A stretch of DNA of 64,000 nucleotides, taken from contig CAVTON010000001.1 in the NCBI GenBank assembly GCA_963736455.1, positions 992,001-1,056,000 on the forward strand, given 5' to 3'. A program made the position numbers and the translations under genes. How positions within the stretch are numbered: position 1 is the stretch's first letter; each line of letters opens with the position of its first letter. The notes under the pieces are model-generated. The model was given only the letters and a program-made list of their open reading frames with translations. It made no database searches and was not told where the DNA came from. The DNA is from DAHUXD01 sp963736455 (GTDB lineage Bacteria; Acidobacteriota; Thermoanaerobaculia; UBA5066; Gp7-AA6). This document shows positions 54,917 through 61,649 of the stretch, in pieces.

Positions 54917-55914
54917 CCCGCGACCGAGAGGCCGCCGTTCTCGACGGCGACGAGCAAGAGCCGCCCGCTCGGCAATCGGGCGAGGGCTTCCCGCACCCGC
55001 GGCGTGCACTCGGGCGAGGCCAGGATGACGACGCATCCTCCCCCTCCCGCGCCGCAGGCCTTGCCGCCCCAGGCGCCCGCTCCGAGGGCCGCGTCGATCA
55101 CGGCTTCGATGGCCGGCGAGGACACGACGGGCGCGAGCCTGCGGCGCGCCTCCCACTCCCGGCGAAGGGCCGTTCCCATCCCGCGAAAATCACGCGCATC
55201 GGCCGCCTCGGCCATCTCGCGCGCCGCCCCGGCGATCTCGTCGAGGTGGCGGACCACCTCGCGGTCTCCCTCGAGGCGCGCGCGAAAGATCTCCCAGTTG
55301 TTCATGCCCGACGAATGCGCGGCGCCGGTGTCGAAGAGCGTGAGGTGGCGCAGCCATGCCGCCGGGTCCGCCGGCCGACGGTCCGACTCGGTTCGGCCGG
55401 GCTCGAAGCGGATGACGTGAAGGCCGCCCGAGAGCGGCGGGTAGTAGTCCTGAACCCCGGCGGGTTTTCCGAGGACGCGCGTCTCGACGTCGCGAACGAA
55501 CGGGACGGAATCGGGTCCCCCGAATTCGCGGCCCGAGCTCGCCGCGAGGGCCGCCGCCATGGCCACCGTCAGCGCCGATGAGCCTCCCAAACCCGAGCCG
55601 TAGGGCACGTCCGAAAACAGCTCGATGTCGCGCGGCTCGGCGATCTCCAGGCCTTCCAGCACCGCCCCCGCGAGCGCGCCGCGCGGATCCGCGAGGAGGT
55701 CGGCCGGCCGTGACGCCGTGCGCTCGTAACCAAGATCCGGGACCGAGACCCGGAAGGTGCCGTCGCGGCGGCGCACCCGACACCGCGCCCGCAGGTCGAT
55801 CGCCACGTTGACCGTGACCGAACCGGGATGGAGGACATGGAGCGGCCAAAGATCGAGGGTGCCCCCCGCGAGATCGACGCGCGCGGGGGCGGAAGCCTCG
55901 AACCACTCGGACAT
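54913..55914 (-). CDS. GHMP-family sugar kinase
   Basis: 333 aa. ASAPARVDLAGGTLDLWPL begins the GHMP fold; GSGLGGSSALTVAMAAAL is the phosphate-binding loop, and ACGAGGGGCVVILA the C-terminal motif. Resembles D-glycero-D-manno-heptose 7-phosphate kinase or similar sugar-1-kinases, so surface polysaccharide sugar activation is plausible. The frame is open upstream, but ATG 55914 begins the domain; TAAGAT (55923-55928) lies 8 nt before it. Convergent with the MBL gene, overlapping by 4 nt. Confidence 0.82.
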   Translation of the reverse strand: MSEWFEASAPARVDLAGGTLDLWPLHVLHPGSVTVNVAIDLRARCRVRRRDGTFRVSVPDLGYERTASRPADLLADPRGALAGAVLEGLEIAEPRDIELFSDVPYGSGLGGSSALTVAMAAALAASSGREFGGPDSVPFVRDVETRVLGKPAGVQDYYPPLSGGLHVIRFEPGRTESDRRPADPAAWLRHLTLFDTGAAHSSGMNNWEIFRARLEGDREVVRHLDEIAGAAREMAEAADARDFRGMGTALRREWEARRRLAPVVSSPAIEAVIDAALGAGAWGGKACGAGGGGCVVILASPECTPRVREALARLPSGRLLLVAVENGGLSVAG

Positions 55915-55967
55915 CGGCGGTGATCTTATCGTCGCGACGGTTTGGCCCTGGCACGCGAGCTCGCACA

Positions 55968-56008
55968 CCCCCGCTCCCTTGGGGAGCGGCGCGCAGACCC
56001 CGAGCGAG
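55968..56008. repeat. partial relative of the structured repeat
   Basis: CCCCGCTCCC-TTG-GGGAGCGG hairpin followed by GCGCGCAGACCCCGAGCGAG, which matches the P3/P1 tail (GCGCGCAGACCCCGAACGCAG) of the 56 kb modules. The 5' part of the module is missing. This is the upstream edge of the 903-nt gene-free stretch 55915-56817. Confidence 0.45.
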
Positions 56009-56125
56009 CAAAGGAACGATCAGAACGAGTCAACCGCGCGCATTCGAGAGGGGCCCCTCACCCCAGCCCTCTCCGGCCGGGAGAGGGGGGTAAGAGGCTC
56101 GATAGGACGCATTTTCCAAACGCTC

Positions 56126-56817
56126 GCGGCGTGAGTAGTCACCTGAGCGAAGCGAAGGTGGAGGCTCACGCCGCGGGAGCCGGAGCGCAGCGAGGGGTCA
56201 GGCGTCCGGTCGAGCCCGCATCCGGGCGAGCCGGACGCCGGTGCGCGCCCAATAGGGCGCGCAGACCCCGAACGCAGCGGAGGCGACGGCCCGTCGGAGC
56301 AACTCTCCCCTCACCCCGACCCTCTCCCCTTTCGGGGGCGAGGGGGTTTGCCTCGCGGCTCGTCGAGCGCCAAGTCCGACTGAAGCTCGCGGCGTGAGAA
56401 GTCACCTGAGCGAAGCGAAGGTGGAGGCTCACGCCGCGGGAGCCGGAGCGCAGCGAGGGGTCAGGCGTCCGGTCGAGCCCGCATCCGGGCGAGCCGGACG
56501 CCGGTGCGCGCCCAATAGGGCGCGCAGACCCCGAACGCAGCGGAGGCGACGGCCCGTCGGAGCAACTCTCCCCTCACCCCGACCCTCTCCCCTTTCGGGG
56601 GCGAGGGGGTTTGCCTCGCGGCTCGTCGAGCGCCAAGTCCGACTGAAGCTCGCGGCGTGAGAAGTCACCTGAGCGAAGCGAAGGTGGAGGCTCACGCCGC
56701 GGGAGCCGGAGCGCAGCGAGGGGTCAGGCGTCCGGTCGAGCCCGCATCCGGGCGAGCCGGACGCCGGTGCGCGCCCAATAGGGCGCGCAGACCCCGAACG
56801 CAGCGGAGGCGACGGCC
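56126..56817. repeat. tandem array of a 263-bp unit carrying a branched-hairpin module (three modules)
   Basis: The motif GTCACCTGAGCGAAG starts at 56138, 56401 and 56664, giving an exact 263-bp period with almost no differences. In the first module P0 is GCGGCGTGAG (56126-56135)/CTCACGCCGC (56165-56174), with inner stem CACCT (56140-56144)/AGGTG (56156-56160). P1 GGGGTC (56194-56199)/GACCCC (56264-56269) encloses P2 GGCGTCCGG (56201-56209)/CCGGACGCC (56231-56239) and P3 TGCGCGCCC (56242-56250)/GGGCGCGCA (56255-56263). A 98-nt spacer contains CTCTCCCCTCACCCCGACCC. The last module ends at the stop codon (56818-56820) of the anti-sigma gene. Confidence 0.82.
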
Positions 56818-57435
56818 CTAGTACCCGATTCGCGACGCGCGAAGGAAACCCGACTCGGGGAAGGCGACCCCCTCGACCGTGACCGCCTGTCCGACCGACG
56901 CGCTCGCGAAGCTCGGGTCGGAGGTCATGACGCGGAACGTCTCGCCGTCGTCGGCGCAGAACCCGAGCTCGTGGACGACGGTCTCGCCGGCCGCGCAGGT
57001 ATCGGGATCGCGGGTTCCTTCGCCGCGCAGGCACACGAACGTCCCGGTCATCCGCCGCTTGACCGGAGCGACGCCGCCCGCGGCGGCGACCGCGACGGGA
57101 GCGCCCATGGAGAGGATCGCGCCCTTCGGGACCGCCTGGTCGGTGACCAGGGGAAGGATCAGGAGCAGGATGGACGCCGCGAGCCCGAGCGGCAGATACC
57201 GGGGCCTCAGCCGGGGCTCGTAACGGCCGTCGGACAGCCGGTCGAGCAGGCGGAGCGGCGCCCGGTCGTAGCGGAGCCGGGAGCGCAGGAGATTTGCCAG
57301 GGAGCGGGCCGATCGGGCCCGGGCCGCGCAGGGGCCGCAGAAGGCGATGTGGCGCTCGAGAGCCTGCCCATCGGGGCCGGGCAGGTCCTTGTCCAGGCAG
57401 GTGTAAAGGATGAAGCGGGCTCTGGTGCAGTTCAT
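56818..57435 (-). CDS. zinc-finger membrane anti-sigma factor
   Basis: 205 aa. N-terminal zinc motif: DGQALERHIAFCGPCAARAR contains H-x3-C-x2-C. One membrane helix at ~82-97 (LGLAASILLLILPLV) and a ~105-residue extracytoplasmic part with strands (FVCLRGEG, VVHELGFCADDGETFRVM, AVTVEGVAF) follow. It lies 90 nt downstream of the ECF sigma gene on the same strand, so it would bind and restrain that factor. The gene ends directly at the repeat array. Confidence 0.8.
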   Translation of the reverse strand: MNCTRARFILYTCLDKDLPGPDGQALERHIAFCGPCAARARSARSLANLLRSRLRYDRAPLRLLDRLSDGRYEPRLRPRYLPLGLAASILLLILPLVTDQAVPKGAILSMGAPVAVAAAGGVAPVKRRMTGTFVCLRGEGTRDPDTCAAGETVVHELGFCADDGETFRVMTSDPSFASASVGQAVTVEGVAFPESGFLRASRIGY

Positions 57436-57525
57436 CGGGCCGGAGAGGAAAACGGCCCGTTGGACCCTGTTTATTCCGCCTCGATCAGGCCCGCCCCGGG
57501 GGGTCGCCGGATCGGACGGCCGGCG

Positions 57526-58188
57526 TCAGGCCGACTGCGGGCGCGGGCGGGTCCGCATCTTGGTGGGCTCGGCTCCCCGGATGTAGCCGTGCTTGCGGGC
57601 GTACTTCAATAGCGCCTTCTCGAGGAGCTTGCGGCCGCGATACAGGCGGGACATGACGGTCCCCACGGGACAGTCCAGGATCTCGGCGATCTCCTTGTAG
57701 GAGAAGTCCTCGAGGTCCGCCAGGATCACGACCATGCGGTAGTCGTAGGGGAGCGACTCGAGCGCCTTGCGGACGTCGTCGTCGAGGACGCCGTTGAAGA
57801 ACTCGGTCTCGGGATCCCCCGCGGGCTCCGCGCTGTCTCGGCGAACGATCCGTTCGAAGGAATCCTCGATCTCGGCGAAGTCCACGCTGCGCGGCTCGAG
57901 CTTCTTCTTGCGATAGTTGTTGATGAACGTGTTCTTGAGGATCTTGAAGAGCCACGCCTTGAGATTCGTGCCCTCTTCGAACTTGTCGTAATACTTGTAG
58001 GCCTTGAAGAAGGTTTCCTGGACGAGATCCTCGGCATCCTCGGCGCTCCGGGTCATCCGGTAGGCCGTGTTGTAGAGCGAGTCCACGAACGGCATCGCCT
58101 GGGAGTTGAAATCCCATGCCGTGATCGACGGAGCCTGAACGCCTGCCTCTGGAAGTTGCTGCTGCACGCTTGCCCTTTCCATACCCAT
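57526..58188 (-). CDS. ECF-type RNA polymerase sigma factor
   Basis: 220 aa from ATG 58188. Region 2: VDSLYNTAYRMTRSAEDAEDLVQETFFKAYKYY, FEEGTNLKAWLFKILKNTFINNYRK; region 4: ALESLPYDYRMVVILADLEDFSYKEIAEILDCPVGTVMSRLYRGRKLL. This RpoE-like group is normally paired with a zinc anti-sigma, as found here. The frame is open to 58371, but the region upstream overlaps the atpE terminator and a structured leader, so 58188 (or ATG 58182) is chosen. Confidence 0.93.
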   Translation of the reverse strand: MGMERASVQQQLPEAGVQAPSITAWDFNSQAMPFVDSLYNTAYRMTRSAEDAEDLVQETFFKAYKYYDKFEEGTNLKAWLFKILKNTFINNYRKKKLEPRSVDFAEIEDSFERIVRRDSAEPAGDPETEFFNGVLDDDVRKALESLPYDYRMVVILADLEDFSYKEIAEILDCPVGTVMSRLYRGRKLLEKALLKYARKHGYIRGAEPTKMRTRPRPQSA

Positions 58189-58204
58189 GTCTTTTCGCAA
58201 GAAC

Positions 58205-58293
58205 CTTGCCCGACCGGCGCACGCGGCTTTCGCCGCAAGCCGGACCGGGCTAACCTCCGCCTTTTCTACGGAGTAGATGCCCGGGCCGTTAGC
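58205..58293 (-). promoter_or_regulatory. structured 5' leader of the ECF sigma gene
   Basis: On the minus strand GCTAAC (58288-58293) pairs with GTTAGC (58249-58254), and downstream GCGGC-GAAA-GCCGC forms a hairpin with a GNRA tetraloop inside CCGGC...GCCGG. No known riboswitch is recognised. It could affect translation, since the last hairpin ends about 17-36 nt before the ATG. Confidence 0.35.
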
Positions 58294-58371
58294 GCCATTC
58301 CATCTGAAATACGTCCGCCGGACGTCCGAAGTTTCCCCGGCGGTGGCCAGATTGTCGCCCGGAGTGGACAA

Positions 58372-58402
58372 AAGGGCCCTCCGGCATCCCCGGAGGGCCC
58401 TT
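58372..58402 (-). terminator. intrinsic terminator of the nuo-atp operon
   Basis: AAGGGCCCTCCGG (58372-58384) and CCGGAGGGCCCTT (58390-58402) form a perfect 13-bp stem with a 5-nt loop. In minus-strand transcription it is followed by TTTTGTCC. It lies 20 nt after the atpE stop. Confidence 0.85.
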
Positions 58403-58422
58403 CGAGGCCTGACAGACCCCTG

Positions 58423-58743
58423 CTAGAGCTTGCTGATCTGGAACGCGACGAGCAGCGCGTACAGGACGAGTGACTCGATCAGGGCCAGTCCGATGATCGT
58501 CATGAGGCGGATCGGGCCGGCCGCCCCGGGATTGCGCGACATGGCCTCGGCCGCCGACGACGTGGCCCTGCCCTGCGCCATCGCGCCTGCCGCGGCCGCG
58601 ATCCCGAGCAGGAACGCCGCCGAAAGCGCGCCCCACCGCACGCCGCTCGCCACTCCAGCGGTCGTGGTGGGCTCCTGAGCCAGCGCCGGGAGCGCCACGC
58701 AGGCCACCGCCACGATTCCGATCAAAAACGCTTTCTTGAGCAT
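58423..58743 (-). CDS. atpE: ATP synthase F0 subunit c
   Basis: 106 aa. Two membrane helices with the RNP loop, forming the c-ring. The carboxylate is Glu90 in GLALIESLVLY. Gln57 (AMAQG), Ser91 and Tyr95 correspond to the Na+-ligand pattern Q...ES...Y of sodium-type rings, which is suggestive only. An extra signal-like N-terminal helix (MLKKAFLIGIVAVACVALPALA) precedes the normal chain. ATG 58743 is preferred over TTG 58749 because AGAAGGAGA lies 8 nt upstream. No atpF or F1 genes follow; a terminator does. Confidence 0.93.
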   Translation of the reverse strand: MLKKAFLIGIVAVACVALPALAQEPTTTAGVASGVRWGALSAAFLLGIAAAAGAMAQGRATSSAAEAMSRNPGAAGPIRLMTIIGLALIESLVLYALLVAFQISKL

Positions 58744-58774
58744 CCGCAAATCTCCTTCTTCCTCTCGAACGATT

Positions 58775-59593
58775 TCAGTGTTCTTCGTGGGCCGTGGACA
58801 GGTTGATGTACACCGCTGTGAGCGTGACGAAAATGAACGCCTGGAGCAGGGCCGTGAAGAGGCCCAGGGCCATCAGCGGCCAGGGCGCGAAGATCGGCAG
58901 CAGGCTCGCGAAAAAGCCCGTGACCGTGTGCTCTCCGGAGATGTTCATGAAGAGACGCACGGAGAGCGAGAGGACGCGGGCCACGTTGCTGACGGACTCG
59001 ACCGTAACAAAGATCAGGAATAAGAGAGCGACCAGCGGAAACCAGAGAATCCGCTCGAGCCAGGTCGGCTTGCTCGGCAATACGGAAGGACCCGTCAACT
59101 GCCACAGGTATTTTCCGAGGCCGTGTTCCTTGATCCCCTGCCAGTTGAAGTAGAGAAACGCGAGGACCGCCAGGGCCACGGTCGTGGAGAGCGACCCGGT
59201 CGGCGGCTGAAGGGGAAAGAACAGCCCGAACAGATTTCCGAGAAAGATGAAGAGGGCGAACGTCCCGATGATCGGAAGGTACTTCGTCCCTGCTCCATGC
59301 CCGATGACATCCTCGAGAAGGCTTCGAATTCCCGAAACGACCATCTCGAGAAAGTTCTGCACCGCGCCGGGCCGTTCCCGGTCGAAACGCCGCGCGACGA
59401 GCGGAAAGAGAATCGCGATCAGGACGGTCAGGAGGAGCGCCATGATCGCCGTGTCGGGAAGCCACGCCTTCGCCCCGTCGGGAAAAAGGAACTCCCGGAC
59501 CCACGGCGTCGCGATCTTTTCGACCGGCGGAGGGCCGAGGAGGGCGATGAGCAGGCGATTGACCGGCCCGTAGAAAACCGAGTGATGTTCCAT
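58775..59593 (-). CDS. atpB: ATP synthase F0 subunit a
   Basis: 272 aa, about six membrane helices. The essential Arg is in LSVRLFMNISGEH. PLVARRFDRE... and QNFLEMVVSGIRSLLEDVIG mark the N-terminal part, and LLQAFIFVTLTAVYINLS the last helix. Forms the proton or sodium half-channels with the c-ring. It lies 9 nt after atpI, with 31 nt to atpE. Confidence 0.95.
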   Translation of the reverse strand: MEHHSVFYGPVNRLLIALLGPPPVEKIATPWVREFLFPDGAKAWLPDTAIMALLLTVLIAILFPLVARRFDRERPGAVQNFLEMVVSGIRSLLEDVIGHGAGTKYLPIIGTFALFIFLGNLFGLFFPLQPPTGSLSTTVALAVLAFLYFNWQGIKEHGLGKYLWQLTGPSVLPSKPTWLERILWFPLVALLFLIFVTVESVSNVARVLSLSVRLFMNISGEHTVTGFFASLLPIFAPWPLMALGLFTALLQAFIFVTLTAVYINLSTAHEEH

Positions 59594-59602
59594 CGGCCCG
59601 CC

Positions 59603-59992
59603 CTACTCCCCCTTCACCTTCACGAACCCTTCCGTCAACACGGCCGCCACCGCGGCCGTGACCCCCACGGCTCCTCCGGCCACGCTGAAACCCCGCCACC
59701 GAAAAGCCGCCGCCCCGAGCAGCAGCACACTCGCGCCGGTCACCAGCAGGAAGGGAACCAGCGTGCGGATCCCGTGTTTTGCCTGCGGGGGAACGAGACG
59801 CTCGGTTAGCTTCTCGAGAACCAGGAGGCTGAAAATTACCACGGCCGCGGCCATTGTCAAGGACACGGCCGCTCGCCAGTCGAACAGGCAAGCGATTGCG
59901 GCGCAAAGAGTTGTGAAGACGACCGCGCGCCGCTCGATTCGCCGAAGCGCGATCTCCTCGGGCGTCAAGGCGGATCCTTGCGGACCGCCCAT
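59603..59992 (-). CDS. AtpI-like ATP synthase assembly protein
   Basis: 129 aa with four hydrophobic segments (VVFTTLCAAIACLF, AAVSLTMAAAVVIFSLLVLE, LVPFLLVTGASVLLLGAAAF and GAVGVTAAVAAVL). It is at the position and size of the poorly conserved AtpI proteins, which help c-ring assembly. ATG 59992 overlaps the 3' end of atpZ by 28 nt. The family call rests mainly on context. Confidence 0.65.
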   Translation of the reverse strand: MGGPQGSALTPEEIALRRIERRAVVFTTLCAAIACLFDWRAAVSLTMAAAVVIFSLLVLEKLTERLVPPQAKHGIRTLVPFLLVTGASVLLLGAAAFRWRGFSVAGGAVGVTAAVAAVLTEGFVKVKGE

Positions 59993-60168
59993 CGGAAGAG
60001 CTGGACGAAGGCCCCGGCGGCTCCGAGGACCGCCCCGCCGATCGCGGCTCCCTCGCCGAGTCCGAGCGCCGGCCCGACCCACTTGCCGAGCAGGTAACCG
60101 GCCGCCACCAGGGCCGGGAACGTCACGCCGAGCGACACGGCTTCGGCCCAGCCCCCGAGGCGGCTCAT
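59965..60168 (-). CDS. AtpZ-like small membrane protein
   Basis: 67 aa, two membrane helices (LGVTFPALVAAGYLLGKWVG and AAIGGAVLGAAGAFVQLFRW) joined by a Gly-rich turn, typical of AtpZ/AtpI family proteins that precede atpI-atpB. AtpZ has been linked to Ca2+/Mg2+ transport with AtpI. It starts 29 nt after nuoN and is the first atp gene after the nuo block. Confidence 0.72.
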   Translation of the reverse strand: MSRLGGWAEAVSLGVTFPALVAAGYLLGKWVGPALGLGEGAAIGGAVLGAAGAFVQLFRWAVRKDPP

Positions 60169-60197
60169 GGCGCGGAGTCTATCCGGGCGACGCGGGT

Positions 60198-61649
60198 CTA
60201 CGGCCCGAGGACGCAGGCCTTGAGAACCGACAGGAACGGCTGCGGCGCGACGCCGATGACGAGCGTGCCCGTCGCGCAGATCGCGATGACGGCGGTCAGG
60301 GCGTAACTGCTCTGCAGCTTCGATGGCGTGCCCTCGGTGAAGAACATCGCGGCCGCGATCCGGAAGTAGTAGAAGAGCGAGACCGCCGACATGACAACCG
60401 CGAGAACCGCGAGCCACGCGTATCCGGCCTTCATCGCCGCCGTGAAGAGATAGTACTTTCCGATGAATCCCGCGGTCGGCGGGATCCCGGCCAGCGACAG
60501 CAGAAAGAGGAGCATGACGACGGCCGCCGGCATGTTGCGCCGGGCGAGGCCGTTGAAGTCGGAGACCGATTCTCCCGCGTAGCCCTTGCTCTCGAGCAGG
60601 ATGACGAGCGTGAAGGCGCCGAAGTTCATGAACGTGTAGGCGAGCAGGTACACGAGGATGCCCCAGAGCCCCCACTCCGTCTGGAACCCGAGCACGCCGA
60701 GCAGGGCATATCCGGCGTTGGCGATCGACGAGTACGCGAACATCCGCTTGACGTTCGACTGAAGCAGGGCCGCCACGTTGCCGAGGATCATCGTCGCCGC
60801 CGACACGAGGGCGACGACGAATCCCCAGTCCGCGTGGAACTTGGGGAAGGCCACGTAGAAGATCCGAGCCAGGATCGCATACGCGGCGACCTTCGGCCCG
60901 ACCGAGAAGAACGCGGTCACCGGCGTCGGCGACCCCTCGTAGACGTCCGGGGTCCAGACGTGAAACGGCACGGCGGCGATCTTGAAGAGCAGGCCCGCCA
61001 GGATCAGGAGTATCCCGAGCATGAGGAGGTCCGAGCGCTCGGTCCCGGCCAGCATCTTTGCGAGCTCCGGCAGGCCCATGATTCCGGACACGCCGTAGAC
61101 GAGCGACAGGCCGTAGAGCAGGACCCCCGAGGAGAACGCGCCGAGGATGAAGTACTTGAGCGCAGCCTCCGTCGATTTCGGCTCGGCCTTGAAGTAGCCC
61201 GCGAGGACGTAGGACGACAGCGCCATCAGCTCGAGCGCGACGTAGATCGCGATCAGGTTGTTGCCCGAGGCCATGAAGAACATCCCGACGCCCGAGAAGA
61301 GAAGCAGCGAGTAGTACTCCCCGCCGGGATAGGGCGCGGCGCCGACGTAGCGCACCGAGGCGAGCACCGTCAACGCGATCGAGAGCAGGACGAGACCCTT
61401 GAAGAACAGCGCGAAGTTGTCGACGACGAACGTGCCCGCCAGAATCGACGTCGTGCGGCCGGGCTGCGTCGAAACGAAGACGAGGAGCGCGCCCGTGACG
61501 CCGATCGACAGCATCGCGAGAAACGCCAGGAACTCCTCCTTCTTCTTGCCGAACGCCGCCGCGAGGCCGAGCATCAGGAGTCCCGAGGCCGTGAGAAACA
61601 GCTCCGGCGAGAGAAGGAGCCAGTCCCGCGGGTGGAAGGCGAAGCTCAT
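60198..61649 (-). CDS. nuoN: NADH-quinone oxidoreductase subunit N
   Basis: 483 aa with ~14 membrane helices, one of the antiporter-like complex I subunits. Conserved Glu/Lys features: YVALELMALSSYVLAGY, KYFILGAFSSGVLLYG, and GLLFKIAAVPFHVWTPDVYEGSPTPVTAF. ATG 61649 overlaps the nuoM stop (ATGA). Confidence 0.95.
   Translation of the reverse strand: MSFAFHPRDWLLLSPELFLTASGLLMLGLAAAFGKKKEEFLAFLAMLSIGVTGALLVFVSTQPGRTTSILAGTFVVDNFALFFKGLVLLSIALTVLASVRYVGAAPYPGGEYYSLLLFSGVGMFFMASGNNLIAIYVALELMALSSYVLAGYFKAEPKSTEAALKYFILGAFSSGVLLYGLSLVYGVSGIMGLPELAKMLAGTERSDLLMLGILLILAGLLFKIAAVPFHVWTPDVYEGSPTPVTAFFSVGPKVAAYAILARIFYVAFPKFHADWGFVVALVSAATMILGNVAALLQSNVKRMFAYSSIANAGYALLGVLGFQTEWGLWGILVYLLAYTFMNFGAFTLVILLESKGYAGESVSDFNGLARRNMPAAVVMLLFLLSLAGIPPTAGFIGKYYLFTAAMKAGYAWLAVLAVVMSAVSLFYYFRIAAAMFFTEGTPSKLQSSYALTAVIAICATGTLVIGVAPQPFLSVLKACVLGP

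Noticed and set aside
56166..56660. Identical 88-aa open frames within the repeat array (both strands)
   Set aside because: They arise from the 263-bp repetition, have no ribosome binding site and consist of Arg/Pro/Ala-rich low-complexity sequence.
56126..56817. CRISPR array
   Set aside because: The repeat unit is 263 bp, not 24-40 bp, the units are joined without unique spacers, and no cas gene is present.
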